Shown here: positions 16,584-26,069 of the stretch, piece after piece
How the letters are laid out: each line of letters begins with the position of its first letter
Position numbering within the stretch: position 1 is the stretch's first letter
NCBI RefSeq assembly: GCF_001455965.1
Contig: NZ_LKKO01000019.1
Span: 47,534 to 111,533, forward strand
DNA length: 64,000 bases
Reading direction: 5' to 3'
DNA from: Methylobacterium sp. GXS13
GTDB taxonomy: Bacteria > Pseudomonadota > Alphaproteobacteria > Rhizobiales > Beijerinckiaceae
Translations under genes and position numbers: made by a program
Notes under the pieces: model-generated
Database searches by the model: none
What the model was told of the DNA's origin: nothing
What the model saw: the letters and a program-made list of their open reading frames with translations, nothing else

Positions 16584-18728
16584 GTGCCGGACCACAGGGT
16601 TGATCCGAGCGCCGCAGCATCGTCCCGGTGCCGCCAGCACCGCGTCACTGGGGTGAGCCTCGGGATCGCGGCGCTCGTGCTGGGGCTCCTGGCCGGCGGT
16701 GCCGGGATGCTCTGGCCCTACGCCGCGGCTTTGCCACCCCTCGACCTCGCGGCGGCCTCGGCGCGCTCGACCGTGGTGCTCGACCGGTCCGACACGCTGC
16801 TGCGCCCCTTCGCCACCGCGGACGGCCGATGGCGCCTGCCGGTCACCGCCGCGACCGTCGATCCACGCTACCGGGCGATGCTGCTCGCCTACGAGGACCG
16901 TCGCTTCGGATCCCATCCGGGCGTCGACCCGGTGGCGATTCTGCGCGCCGCCGGGCAATGGCTGGCCCATGGGCGGATCCTCTCCGGCGGCTCGACCCTG
17001 TCGATGCAGGTCGCCCGCCTGGTCGAGCCGCGCCACGGGCGCTCGCTGGAGGCCAAGCTCCGCCAGATCGTGCGGGCGCTGGCGCTGGAGCGCCAGCTCG
17101 GCAAGGCGGCGCTCCTCGATCTCTACCTGGCGCTCGCCCCCTATGGCGGCCCGCTCGAAGGCGTGCGGGCAGCGAGCCTTTCCTATTTCGGGCGGGAGCC
17201 GGCGCATCTCACGGCGGGGCAGGCGGCTCTGATGGTCGCCCTGCCGCAATCCCCAGAGACCCGCCGGCCGGACCGGTTCCCCGGCCGCGCCCGGGCCGCC
17301 CGCGACCGGGTGCTCGACCTGACGGCGCGCCGGGGCGTCCTCACCCCGGCGGAGGCCGCGGCCGCCAAGGCGGAGCCGGTGCCGACCGAACGCAAGCCGT
17401 TCCCGATGCTCGCCGCCCACGCCGCCGAGGAGGCGGTGGCAGCCGGGCCCGGGGCGCCGGTGATCCGCTTGTCCATCGACGGCCGCCTCCAGGCGCAGCT
17501 GGAGGCCCTGGCGGCCGAGCGCGCCGCCGTGGCGGGACCGGCCCTGTCGGCCGCGATCCTGGTGCTCGACAACCGCGACGGCCGGGTCCTCGCCCATGTC
17601 GGCAGCGCCGGCTACCTCGACCCGACCCGGCGCGGGGCGATCGACATGACCCTGGCGGTCCGCTCGCCGGGCTCGGCCCTGAAACCCTTCGTCTACGCCC
17701 TGGCCTTCGAGAGCGGCCTCGCCCATCCCGAGACGCTGCTGGAGGACCGCCCGGCGCGGTTCTCAGCGAGCTACGCGCCGGAGAATTTCGACTTGACCTT
17801 CCAGGGGACGGTCACCGCAAGGCGCGCCCTGCAACTCTCGCTCAACGTGCCCGCGGTAGCGCTGATGGAGGCGGTGGGGCCGGCGCGCTTCATCGCCCGG
17901 CTGCGGGCGGCAGGCGCCGCCATCCAGCTCCCCCGCGAGGCGGCGCCGGGCCTGCCGGTGGCCCTGGGCGGCCTCGGCATCACCCTGACCGACCTCGCCC
18001 GGCTCTATGCGGGGCTCGCCCGGGGCGGGACGGTCCCGGACATCCTGCGCCGGGCTGGGGATTCCACCGCGACCGGCCCAGAGCACCGGATCAGCGAGCC
18101 GGTGGCGGCCTGGTACATCGCCGATATCCTTCGCGGAACGCCGCCGCCCGAGAACGCGCTGCCGAACCGCATCGCCTACAAGACCGGGACCTCCTTCGGC
18201 TACCGTGACGCTTGGGCGGCGGGGTTCGACCGGCGCGTCACGATGGTGGCCTGGATCGGGCGTCCCGACGGCGCACCGGTGCCCGGCCTCGTCGGCCGCA
18301 TGGCCGCCGCCCCGATCCTGTTCGATGCCTTCGCGCGGCTCGGCACCGAGCCCGAGCCGATTCCGCAGCCCGCCAACGTACTGAGCGCAGCCGCATCGCT
18401 TAGTCTGCCGCCGCCGCTGCGCCGCCTGCAGCGCGACGGCGTGGACATGCAGGGCCCGGCGCTCAAGATCGCCTATCCCCCGGACGGGGCCCGGATCGAT
18501 CTCGGCCTCGCGGGCGAGCACGCGGAGGAGCGCGAGCCCGCAGGCCCCGGTCTCGCCCTCAAGGCGCTCGGCGGGGTGCCGCCGCTGACCTGGCTGGTCG
18601 ACGGCCAGCCGGTGGCGCAGACGGCGCGGCGCCGGGCCGAGTGGGTCCCGGACGGAGCCGGATTCGTCCGGATCTCGGTTCTCGATGCAACGGGGGCGAG
18701 CGACAGCGTCTCCATCCGGCTGGAGTGA
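16584..18728 (+). CDS. pbpC: Penicillin-binding protein 1C
   Basis: A 714-residue bifunctional peptidoglycan synthase. There is one N-terminal membrane anchor (about 22-48). The glycosyltransferase domain has its catalytic Glu104 in EDRRFGSHPG. The transpeptidase domain has S364-x-x-K367, S419-x-N421 and K533-T-G. A C-terminal beta domain of about 120 residues ends the chain, as in PBP1C. The GTG at 16584 was chosen for AGGAGG at 16574-16579, although the spacing is short; a GTG at 16542 is in frame. The alpha-2-macroglobulin gene that commonly accompanies pbpC is absent. Confidence 0.93.
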   Translation: MPDHRVDPSAAASSRCRQHRVTGVSLGIAALVLGLLAGGAGMLWPYAAALPPLDLAAASARSTVVLDRSDTLLRPFATADGRWRLPVTAATVDPRYRAMLLAYEDRRFGSHPGVDPVAILRAAGQWLAHGRILSGGSTLSMQVARLVEPRHGRSLEAKLRQIVRALALERQLGKAALLDLYLALAPYGGPLEGVRAASLSYFGREPAHLTAGQAALMVALPQSPETRRPDRFPGRARAARDRVLDLTARRGVLTPAEAAAAKAEPVPTERKPFPMLAAHAAEEAVAAGPGAPVIRLSIDGRLQAQLEALAAERAAVAGPALSAAILVLDNRDGRVLAHVGSAGYLDPTRRGAIDMTLAVRSPGSALKPFVYALAFESGLAHPETLLEDRPARFSASYAPENFDLTFQGTVTARRALQLSLNVPAVALMEAVGPARFIARLRAAGAAIQLPREAAPGLPVALGGLGITLTDLARLYAGLARGGTVPDILRRAGDSTATGPEHRISEPVAAWYIADILRGTPPPENALPNRIAYKTGTSFGYRDAWAAGFDRRVTMVAWIGRPDGAPVPGLVGRMAAAPILFDAFARLGTEPEPIPQPANVLSAAASLSLPPPLRRLQRDGVDMQGPALKIAYPPDGARIDLGLAGEHAEEREPAGPGLALKALGGVPPLTWLVDGQPVAQTARRRAEWVPDGAGFVRISVLDATGASDSVSIRLE

Positions 18729-18871
18729 CGTCGCGGATTAGAGATTTCGCGACGAACATGCCTGGGTGCGTCATTCTGCAGCCACCAATACGCTCGCGTG
18801 GCCCAATCTTTCTATTCGGATTCATCGGTCGTCAACGAATACCGGTCTAAAGCTCACCGGTGAGGTCGGTG

Positions 18872-19915
18872 ATGGCTTGGAAGGTCGGCGCCGCGATCGC
18901 GGTGCTTCTCGGATTGGTCGGTGTAACGGCGGGACTCGGAAGCGGTGGCGATCCGCGCCGAGCCAGCTGGCGTGAGACCTATCGGCCGCCCGCCGAGATC
19001 CCGTTCCCCAGTGAGAACCCCTATTCCGCCGCCAAGGCCGAGTTGGGCCGGCGGCTATTCTTCGATCCGATCTTGTCCGGCGACGGCACCCGCGCCTGCG
19101 CAACCTGCCACATCCCAGATCTCGCCTGGGGCGACGGGCGTGCGCGCGCTGCGACCCGGATGCAGGGTGACATGGACCTGCGCACGCCGACCCTCATCAA
19201 CGTCGCCTGGCAGGATGGCCCACTCGGGTGGGACGGGAAGTTCCGGACCCTCGAAACCGTCGCCGCCATGCCGATGACGTCGCCTGCCAACATGAATCTG
19301 CCGATGGCGGATGCGCTCGCCCGGCTCTCCGCCGATGCGAGCTACGCGGCCGCCTTCGCCACCGCCTTCAAAGATCCGGCCATCACCCGTGACCGGCTCG
19401 AGGCGGCGCTCGACGCGGTCGAGCGTCTGATCGTCGCCGGAACGACCCCGTTCGATCGCTGGATCGCCGGCGACGAGGCCGCCATCGCCGAGCCGGCCAA
19501 ACGCGGGTTCGACCTGTTCAACGGCCGCGCCGACTGCGCCAGCTGCCATTCCGGCTGGTCGTTTACCGACAACTCGTTCCACGATATCGGCGTGGGCACC
19601 GGCACCGATATCGGCCGCGGCCGCCTCATGCCGACCTCGGTCGCCCTGCGCTACGCCTTTAAGACGCCGACGCTCCGGGAGATCGGCAAGCGCGGCCCCT
19701 ACATGCATGACGGCTCGGTCGCGACCCTGGCGGCCGTCATCGACCTCTACGACCGCGGCGGGATCGACCGTCCGAGCCGCTCCCGGTCGATCAAGCCGCT
19801 CCATCTCAGCGCAGCTGAGCGGGCGGACCTGCTGGCGTTCCTGTCGACCCGGTCGACCGGGACGGGTCCCGACCTGACGACGGCCTCATTCCCGACGGCG
19901 GTTCCGGCGCCGTAA
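18872..19915 (+). CDS. Di-haem cytochrome c peroxidase/MauG-family protein
   Basis: The 347-residue product has an N-terminal membrane or signal segment (VGAAIAVLLGLVGVTAGLG) and two c-type haem sites, C76-A-T-C79-H80 and C222-A-S-C225-H226. The family reduces hydrogen peroxide with cytochrome c or, as in MauG, oxidises protein side chains in the periplasm. GAGGT at 18862-18866 supports the ATG at 18872; a GTG at 18860 is in frame. No mau genes are near, so a generic peroxidase is the safer call. Confidence 0.88.
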   Translation: MAWKVGAAIAVLLGLVGVTAGLGSGGDPRRASWRETYRPPAEIPFPSENPYSAAKAELGRRLFFDPILSGDGTRACATCHIPDLAWGDGRARAATRMQGDMDLRTPTLINVAWQDGPLGWDGKFRTLETVAAMPMTSPANMNLPMADALARLSADASYAAAFATAFKDPAITRDRLEAALDAVERLIVAGTTPFDRWIAGDEAAIAEPAKRGFDLFNGRADCASCHSGWSFTDNSFHDIGVGTGTDIGRGRLMPTSVALRYAFKTPTLREIGKRGPYMHDGSVATLAAVIDLYDRGGIDRPSRSRSIKPLHLSAAERADLLAFLSTRSTGTGPDLTTASFPTAVPAP

Positions 19916-19929
19916 GAAGAATCGGATCG

Positions 19930-20367
19930 TCACCGCGTCAGCGCCGGCTGGGGCACGCTGGCCCCCCGACGCTCGCCCGTCTGCAGGGCGGCGGCGATGC
20001 GAGCCTCGCTGATCGCGTATTGGTGGGACAGACTCGCGAGGCTGAGGATGATCCACACGCTCCCGAGCACGCTGGCCACCACGACTCCGAGCAAGACGTA
20101 GACCGTCCGGGTGTTGCGCCGCACTTCCACCGACAGGTCGTGGACGAGTTCCCGGTTGCTCTGAGAGAGCGAGTCCCGAGCCGCAACCAGCTCGTTGTGC
20201 ATCTCGCTGATGACGTGGGTCGCGTTGTACAGCAGCAGCAGGTGGACGACGAAATCGTCGTCCGTGGTGGTGTTGAGAGCGGCCGCGACGCGCACGGCAA
20301 GCTGCCGCTCCCAAGGCAGGAGCTCCCGGCCGTGAACCGTCCGGTAGAACCGCTCGAGGTTGTTCAC
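19930..20367 (-). CDS. Small single-pass membrane protein coupled to a ParA-like ATPase
   Basis: The GTG start at 20367 overlaps the stop of the ATPase gene (GTGA), giving a 145-residue product. It has a soluble N-terminal helical part, a coiled-coil-like stretch (MHNELVAARDSLSQSNRELV), one membrane helix (VYVLLGVVVASVLGSVWIIL, about residues 92-112) and a short tail. I do not recognise the family. The coupling suggests that it anchors or is positioned by the ATPase. Confidence 0.75.
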   Translation of the reverse strand: MNNLERFYRTVHGRELLPWERQLAVRVAAALNTTTDDDFVVHLLLLYNATHVISEMHNELVAARDSLSQSNRELVHDLSVEVRRNTRTVYVLLGVVVASVLGSVWIILSLASLSHQYAISEARIAAALQTGERRGASVPQPALTR

Positions 20368-21200
20368 GGACGGAAGGCCTCGCGCCAGGCCGTGTGGAAG
20401 TTGCGCCGCAGGCGCCGGCCCTCGACGCGCAGGCGCATCGGCGCGGTGGTCGCCAGTTCCAACCACGTCGTATGCTGGATCCGCAGCGCCTCGATCAAGC
20501 GCTCGCCGATCCGCTCGATCTCGGTGGCGCGGAAGTTCGGCTGCGCCCGCAGCTGCCGCACCACGTCGGAGGCTTCCAGATAGTCAAAGTTGGTCGCCTG
20601 AGCGGTGTTCTTGGCCAGGATCGCCCGGTCGCATTCGAGCAGCAGCGGCCGCAATTCCCGGAGCACGTCCAGGGCGGTCGGATCGACGGCGCCCGCGGCC
20701 ACGACCACGCAGAGGCGGATCTTATCCTCGCGGCAGCTTTCGACGATGATCTCGGTGCTGCGCCGGGTCGTCTCGGTGTCGCCAGCTGGGAAATCGACCA
20801 CCACGAAGCGCTCGGCGGCGTCGGACACGCGCTCGATCAGGTCCTGGACGAGGGTCGGGTCGACGCGGCCGGTGGAATCCTCCGCGCGCAGGCGCTGCCG
20901 GAAGCAGGACACGCCCGGACGGCGCGGCACGAAGTTCTTGCTGCCCGGCTCGGTCTCGCGCATCAGCGCCGTGTGGAAGTGGCGGTTGGCCGGGTCGGTG
21001 TCGACCGCCAGAACCGGGCCGACCTCGGCGGCGAGATCGGCGATCTGCAGGGCGATGGTCGTCTTGCCGACGCCACCCTTGCCGCCGAGGCACAGGATCA
21101 GGACCTTCGCATTGCCCGGCCCGAGGAGATCCTGCTGGATCTCCTGGATCTCGGAGGGGCTGTACCAGACCGAAGCCTTGAGCTGCGTGGTATCGGTCAT
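20364..21200 (-). CDS. ParA/MinD-like P-loop ATPase (orphan)
   Basis: A 278-residue protein with the deviant Walker A box GGKGGVGKTT (two lysines), the following AVDTDPANRHF switch and VVVDFPAGD as the Walker B region. This is the fold of ParA, MinD and related positioning ATPases. No parB, minC or minE gene is adjacent; the only partner is the overlapping membrane-protein gene. The C-terminal 100 residues are not familiar. It may localise a complex at the membrane, but the cargo is unknown. Confidence 0.85.
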   Translation of the reverse strand: MTDTTQLKASVWYSPSEIQEIQQDLLGPGNAKVLILCLGGKGGVGKTTIALQIADLAAEVGPVLAVDTDPANRHFHTALMRETEPGSKNFVPRRPGVSCFRQRLRAEDSTGRVDPTLVQDLIERVSDAAERFVVVDFPAGDTETTRRSTEIIVESCREDKIRLCVVVAAGAVDPTALDVLRELRPLLLECDRAILAKNTAQATNFDYLEASDVVRQLRAQPNFRATEIERIGERLIEALRIQHTTWLELATTAPMRLRVEGRRLRRNFHTAWREAFRP

Positions 21201-22234
21201 CGATGGGTCTCCTTGGCTTGAAAGGCGCAGGGCGGCATCCGCGCGTGCGGTGCTGCAGCGCGCGGGCAGGGTCCTGCAGGGGTTTCAGGGTTGATCAGAT
21301 CGATCCGCGGGGATCCGGCCCGGCGAGGGTGTCCGCAGGCCGACGACGCGGTTGGGCACAAGAGGGCAGGGGAACTTCAAGCAGCCGGTCCGATCGCGCG
21401 CGACGTGTCGAGGCTGCCAGCCGGCTTTATCCGAGCCCCGCTATGCGCAAGCGGGCCGATCCCGGACCGACGGGTGGCCGAGGCCGCATGACCCCGCGGG
21501 ATGATGCCCAGTCCCGGCATCACGCCGGGCAGGCCTGGAACCGGAAACGTCGCCCATTTCACAGCTTGCACTCCGTTGCCGGCTCAGGGCCGCGATGGGC
21601 TCCGGTCCGGTCTTCGTCTCGCCAGCGTCGCGCAAGGCCGAGAGTTCGCCCAGACGAGGGCCAGAGGCAAGCCTACAATCAAAGACGTTGACAGCTTATC
21701 CTCTGCTATGATCGCAGACCCGGAGAGTTAACCGAGCAAAATAGCCCTCTTTTATAGCATTATTTGCCAACACATGCCCAAGCTGGATCAGCAAATGCCG
21801 ATTATTGCTCCGTAAAGGCGACAAACGTCCAGCGCGGAAACGAATAATCATCGATTCGACTGAAATCGCAGCTCGGCCTTCTCGGCAGGCTCAGGCCGTC
21901 GGCTGTCGAGGCGCGTTCCGGACCGATCGGCGGCGATCCAACGGCAGGCGATCATAATCCGGGCCTGGACCGCAGAGGGGGCAACGCCGCCAGGCTCTTC
22001 TCTTGCCGCGGTGCCCATTCGTGTGGGCTTGCGCAGACCGTGATGGGATGCGGCCGGCCAATCCTGGCTTCGGGCCGCCGATCCACGGCGCAACTGGAAT
22101 TCGGCAGGCTTGCCGGCAGAATCCACAGCGTTAACCTTCCACTCATATTCGTTAATAAACCATTGGCGGGACGCCTATTAATCTATCTAAATAGCCCAGT
22201 AACCACGGTGTGAACGTGCACCGGCGAGGCTCCG
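21201..22234. other. About 1 kb without a recognisable gene
   Basis: This gap separates the divergent ATPase and membrane-protein genes. Its flanks are GC-rich like coding DNA, but no frame reads as a known protein. AT-rich patches near 21690-21860 and 22130-22200 could contain promoters for the gene at 22235. A TTGACA at 21688 has no correctly spaced -10 box. I see no tRNA or clear hairpin terminator. Confidence 0.5.
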
Positions 22235-23287
22235 ATGCTAGCATTCAAGACTAAGCACATATCAGCCAGGTACGCCCTCGCCGGGGCCGGGGTCGCAAGC
22301 CTCGCGGCCACCGGGGAGGCCCAGGCCCACGTCAAATGGTTCTGCGCCTATGACGTCGCCGGGCAGCCGCAGGGCCTGGAACAGGTGCTCTGCGCCAACT
22401 TCGAAGGGCTGACCGTGCTGGCCCTGGTGTGCCTGATGTTCGGGTGCCTGGCCGAGGGGACGCCGCTCGGCGGTGCCCTGCTCAACGCCCTCGACCGGGT
22501 GACCAGCCGGATCCGGACCGACACCGAGCTTCTGGTCCGCGCCACCCTCGGCTTCTTCTTCGTCTCGCTCTGGGAGCTGGGCGGCATCATTCTGACCCCG
22601 GAACTGAAGACCGACGTCGCCTGGATTCCGTGGTTCCAGCTGGCGCTGGCCACCTGCCTGATCTGGCGGCGGACCATGCCGCTCACCGGGCTCGGCATCG
22701 TGTTCCTGTTCAGCTTCGCCACCGCGCAATACGGCGTGTTCCACCTCGCCGACTATCCGATCTTCCTGGGCGTAGCCGTCTACCTGATCTGCCGCGGTCT
22801 CGACCTGTCGCCCTTCAACATCCGTCCGCTGGATATCGTGCGCTGGACCGCCGCGATCACGCTGATGTGGGCCTCCATCGAGAAGTGGGCCTATCCGGAA
22901 TGGACCGCGCCGCTCCTGGCCGCCAAGCCGCAGATGACGCTCGGCGCCACCCCCGAACTGTTCATGCAGGCCGCTGGCGTCATCGAGTTCACCCTGGCCT
23001 TCGCACTAATCTGGACCCCGCTGGTCCGGCGCGTCGCGGCGATCATCCTGGCAGCGATCTTCGTCTCGGCGGTGTTCGAATTCGGCAAGGTCGACGCGAT
23101 CGGCCATTCCGGGATCATCGTGGTGCTGCTCGGCATCGCCGCCGACGATGTCCGGATGGCGGTCCGCGCCCGGGACGTGGTGCTGGCACCGGCCTGGTAC
23201 GGCGCAGCCCTGGCGATCTTCCTCTTCCTCTACTACGCCGGCCACGCGGCCCTGTTCGGCGGGCTCGGGACGCTGCCGGTGATCTGA
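22235..23287 (+). CDS. Polytopic inner-membrane protein, DoxX-like
   Basis: A 350-residue product with a hydrophobic N-terminus ending EAQAHVKWFCAYDV, followed by about eight membrane segments. The topology, with a conserved AHVKWF segment after the first helix, resembles uncharacterised DoxX-like membrane proteins of Rhizobiales. No catalytic motif is evident. GGCGAGG lies about 8 bases before the ATG. It converges on marC with a 7-base gap. Confidence 0.7.
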   Translation: MLAFKTKHISARYALAGAGVASLAATGEAQAHVKWFCAYDVAGQPQGLEQVLCANFEGLTVLALVCLMFGCLAEGTPLGGALLNALDRVTSRIRTDTELLVRATLGFFFVSLWELGGIILTPELKTDVAWIPWFQLALATCLIWRRTMPLTGLGIVFLFSFATAQYGVFHLADYPIFLGVAVYLICRGLDLSPFNIRPLDIVRWTAAITLMWASIEKWAYPEWTAPLLAAKPQMTLGATPELFMQAAGVIEFTLAFALIWTPLVRRVAAIILAAIFVSAVFEFGKVDAIGHSGIIVVLLGIAADDVRMAVRARDVVLAPAWYGAALAIFLFLYYAGHAALFGGLGTLPVI

Positions 23288-23294
23288 GCGCCGC

Positions 23295-24011
23295 TCAACG
23301 CGCCGCGATGAGCGGCGCGAACACGTCGGTGAGCCCGGTGATCAGGATCTGGGTCCCGACGCAGAGCAGCAGGAAGGCGAACAGGCGCCCGGTGACCCGG
23401 GCACGGGCCGGGCCGATCAGCGCCACCACCCGGTCGGCCGAGGCGTAGATCAGCGCGACCGCCAGCGCTACGACCAGCGCCGCGAGGGTGACGCCGAGAT
23501 AGAAGCCGAACCGGTCGGCATAGGCCGTGGGCCGGTTCGCCCCCAGGGTGATCGCCACCGCGATGGTACCGGGTCCGGTGGTGAACGGCAGGGTCAGGGG
23601 GAAGAACGCGATCTCAGCCAGTGGCCCCGGCGCAGGATCTCGGCTGGTCTCGATGAGGGTCGTCGAGCCCCGATCCTTCGAACCCGAAGCCTCCGCCTGC
23701 TTGCGCGCCTCGCGGGCCTCGGGGCGGTTCAGCTGGGTCCAGGCCGAGGACATCACCACCAGCCCGCCGGCGATCCGCAGGGCCGCCAGGGTCACGCCGA
23801 AGAAGTTGAGGATCGCGGTGCCGGCCCAGAGCGCACCGAGCATCACCAAGGCGGCGTAGACCCCGATCTTGCGGGACAACAGCACCCGCTCGGCGTGGCT
23901 GTAGGCGCTGGTCACCTGCGCGAAGATGAAGGCTCCGCCGATCGGGTTCACGATCGCGATCAGGCCCGAGAGGGCGAGCAGGAACTGCTGAATGGTGAAA
24001 TCGATGCTCAT
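23295..24011 (-). CDS. MarC-family integral membrane protein
   Basis: The 238-residue protein shows the MarC/UPF0056 pattern: six predicted membrane helices, with the N-terminal block LIAIVNPIGGAFIF and the central block PLTLPFTTGPGTIAVAITLG. A hydrophilic linker of about 40 residues lies in the middle (EARKQAEASGSKDRGS region). The physiological role of the family is unsettled; an early link to multiple antibiotic resistance was not confirmed. Confidence 0.9.
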   Translation of the reverse strand: MSIDFTIQQFLLALSGLIAIVNPIGGAFIFAQVTSAYSHAERVLLSRKIGVYAALVMLGALWAGTAILNFFGVTLAALRIAGGLVVMSSAWTQLNRPEAREARKQAEASGSKDRGSTTLIETSRDPAPGPLAEIAFFPLTLPFTTGPGTIAVAITLGANRPTAYADRFGFYLGVTLAALVVALAVALIYASADRVVALIGPARARVTGRLFAFLLLCVGTQILITGLTDVFAPLIAAR

Positions 24012-24063
24012 GAGGGCCGCCGCCTAGAGCAAGCGGGCCGCCACGGCCAGCGTCGCGAGCGCG

Positions 24064-24798
24064 TCAGCCCGGGGAGGGTGCCGGCACCAGCACCCGGGCG
24101 GGGGCGAGGCGGCGGGCGCGGCGCACCTGCTGGACCGCCACCGGGCGGTACAGCTGCTTGGTCGCGTGGACCACGTGCAGGCCGGCGAACGGCAGGGCCA
24201 AGCCCGAGCCGAGGCGCTCCCAGGCGGGCCCCGTACGCAGCATCAGCCGCGAGCGCACCGGCGGCATGTACAGGGTCTCGGCCCAGCCCTCCGGAGAGAA
24301 CAGCGTGTCGCGCATCAGCCGGCCCAGTTGCGAGCGGCTGTAGGGCTGGCCGTGGCCGAACGGCGTCGCCTCGCGCCGGGCCCAGACGCCGCGCCGGTTG
24401 GGCACCACCAGGATCATCCGGCCGCCGGGGGTGAGGGTGCGCCAGACCTCCTGTAGCAGCTCCGTCGGGCTCTCCACCGATTCGAGGGCGTGGACCAGCA
24501 CGACCCGGTCGATGGCGGCCTCGGGCAGCGGCATCATGGTCGGGTCGGCCAGCGCCGTGCAGGACCGGCCGGTACCCGGCCAGTTCACCACACCCTGAGT
24601 GGCCGGCATGAAGGCGAGGGTCCGTTCCGCGATGCAGTGGATCGGCCCGAGATAGGGCGTCGCGTAACCGATCCCGAGGACGCTCAGTCCCGACACCGAG
24701 CCGAGAAACCCGTGGAGAACACGGGCGACGACGCGGTGCGTCTCGACCCCCAGGGGGCTGGCGTAGAAGGCGCGCAAACCGTTGACGTCGAGACGCAT
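24064..24798 (-). CDS. Class I SAM-dependent methyltransferase
   Basis: A 244-residue product from the ATG at 24798. The Rossmann SAM-binding site is LSVLGIGYATPYL, followed by LPLPEAAIDRVVLVHALE (motif II/III) and LTPGGRMILVVPNRRG, all typical of the Methyltransf_11 group. The substrate is unknown. An alternative start at 24864 adds a Ser/Arg-rich tail and is rejected. It is divergent from the glyoxalase II gene; homologues next to gloB are common in Alphaproteobacteria. Confidence 0.88.
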   Translation of the reverse strand: MRLDVNGLRAFYASPLGVETHRVVARVLHGFLGSVSGLSVLGIGYATPYLGPIHCIAERTLAFMPATQGVVNWPGTGRSCTALADPTMMPLPEAAIDRVVLVHALESVESPTELLQEVWRTLTPGGRMILVVPNRRGVWARREATPFGHGQPYSRSQLGRLMRDTLFSPEGWAETLYMPPVRSRLMLRTGPAWERLGSGLALPFAGLHVVHATKQLYRPVAVQQVRRARRLAPARVLVPAPSPG

Positions 24799-24887
24799 GG
24801 AAGAACAGGACCGAGTCCGGAACGACGATTCCGACTCAATGGTGGGCCGCGGTGCCCGCGGCAAGCATCTTGGGATGTTACACCAAC

Positions 24888-24913
24888 GGAACCGGGCCTG
24901 ATCGCCGCCGGTT
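24888..24913 (+). promoter_or_regulatory. Weak EcfG-like promoter upstream of gloB
   Basis: GGAAC (24888-24892), 17 bases, then GGTT (24910-24913). The -35 box is perfect and the -10 differs by one base from CGTT. It is 65 bases before the gloB start. Chance occurrence is possible. Confidence 0.25.
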
Positions 24914-24978
24914 CACGGCAGCAGATTCTGCGCTTCGCCGCATCTACAAATCTTCGCGTGCCCTGGAGAGGGAATCGG

Positions 24979-25755
24979 ATGGCTGCCGAGACCGAGATCA
25001 AAACGTTCCTGTGCCGCAGCGACAATATCGGCGTCCTGATCCGCGATCCGGCAACCGGCGCCTGTGCGGCGATCGATGTACCGGAGGCCGGGCCGGTCCT
25101 GAAGGCCCTGGACGAGACCGGCTGGCGCCTCACCGACATCCTGGTCACCCACCGGCACGGCGACCATATCGATGGCATCCCTGACGTGAAGCGCGCCACC
25201 GGTGCCCGGGTGCAGGCCGCCGCCAAGGCCGGCAACGCCGTCCCGGACGTGGATGTCACGGTCGGGGAGGGCGATACCGTGCAGGTCGGCCGGCTGGAGG
25301 CCCAGGTCTGGGAGACCCCCGGCCATTGCGCCGACCACATCACCTACTGGTTCGCCGAGGCCGGGATCGTCTGCTCAGGGGACACGCTGTTCACCCTCGG
25401 CTGCGGCCGTGTGATGGAGAGCCCGCCCGAGACCCTATGGTGCTCCCTGCACCGATTCGAGCAGCTGACCGACGAGACCCGGGTGTTCAGCGGCCACGAC
25501 TACGTCCTGTCCAATGCTCGCTTCGCCCTTGTGGCGGACCCGGAGAACCGCGACTTGATGGCGCGCAAGGCCGAGGCCGAGCGGGCCAAGGCCGAGGGGC
25601 GTTTCCTGATTCCATCGACTATGGGCGCAGAGCGCGCGACCAATCCGTTTCTGCGCAGCAACCTTCCAGCGCTGGCTAAATCAGTCGAATTTGCGCCCGG
25701 CACAGATCCGGAAGCGGTGTTTGTGGCACTGCGTGCGTGGAAGGACCGCTTCTAG
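24979..25755 (+). CDS. gloB: Hydroxyacylglutathione hydrolase (glyoxalase II)
   Basis: The 258-residue metallo-hydrolase has the dinuclear zinc/iron site H58-R-H60-G-D62-H63, followed by GHCADHI, SGDTLFTLGCGR and SGHDY. The C-terminal helical glyoxalase II domain contains NPFLRSN. It converts S-lactoylglutathione to lactate and glutathione in methylglyoxal detoxification, and possibly the related formyl-glutathione chemistry of methylotrophs. GAGAGGG at 24966-24972 supports the start. Confidence 0.93.
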   Translation: MAAETEIKTFLCRSDNIGVLIRDPATGACAAIDVPEAGPVLKALDETGWRLTDILVTHRHGDHIDGIPDVKRATGARVQAAAKAGNAVPDVDVTVGEGDTVQVGRLEAQVWETPGHCADHITYWFAEAGIVCSGDTLFTLGCGRVMESPPETLWCSLHRFEQLTDETRVFSGHDYVLSNARFALVADPENRDLMARKAEAERAKAEGRFLIPSTMGAERATNPFLRSNLPALAKSVEFAPGTDPEAVFVALRAWKDRF

Positions 25756-26069
25756 AGCCGGTGATAACCAAGAAAATTTTGTTGCGTTCTCAAGCCGAAC
25801 TGACACATACCCTTTGCAAGCGGTACCAATCCGCTCAGTCAACGGGCTCCCGGGGGGAAGCCGTAACGTCAACGCGAAGCGCCGGGACGCTTCCGCCGGT
25901 CTGATGGGGGTCCGTCTCGCCCTACCACCTGTCCACCTCCCGCCTTCCGCTCCCGTTCCTGAAGCCAGAGTCCGACGGGGCCAGGGAAGAGGCGATCTGC
26001 GCGAAGATCAAGGTTCCAGGAACCGACACGACGGCCGGTGACGCGCTGCGCGACACCGGCGAGGTCGCA
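25756..26069. other. Gap between gloB and the TetR-type gene
   Basis: About 314 bases. The first 100 are AT-richer and may contain a promoter; a frame open from about 25903 runs into the TetR gene but contains no ATG, GTG or TTG before 26160. No terminator hairpin with a T-run was seen. Confidence 0.4.

Noticed and set aside
20364..21200. A chromosome-partition parA
   Set aside because: No parB gene or parS-like sites are adjacent, and the partner is a membrane protein.
21688..21712. TTGACA followed by TATGAT, resembling a sigma-70 promoter
   Set aside because: The spacing is 13 bases instead of about 17, and no gene follows closely.
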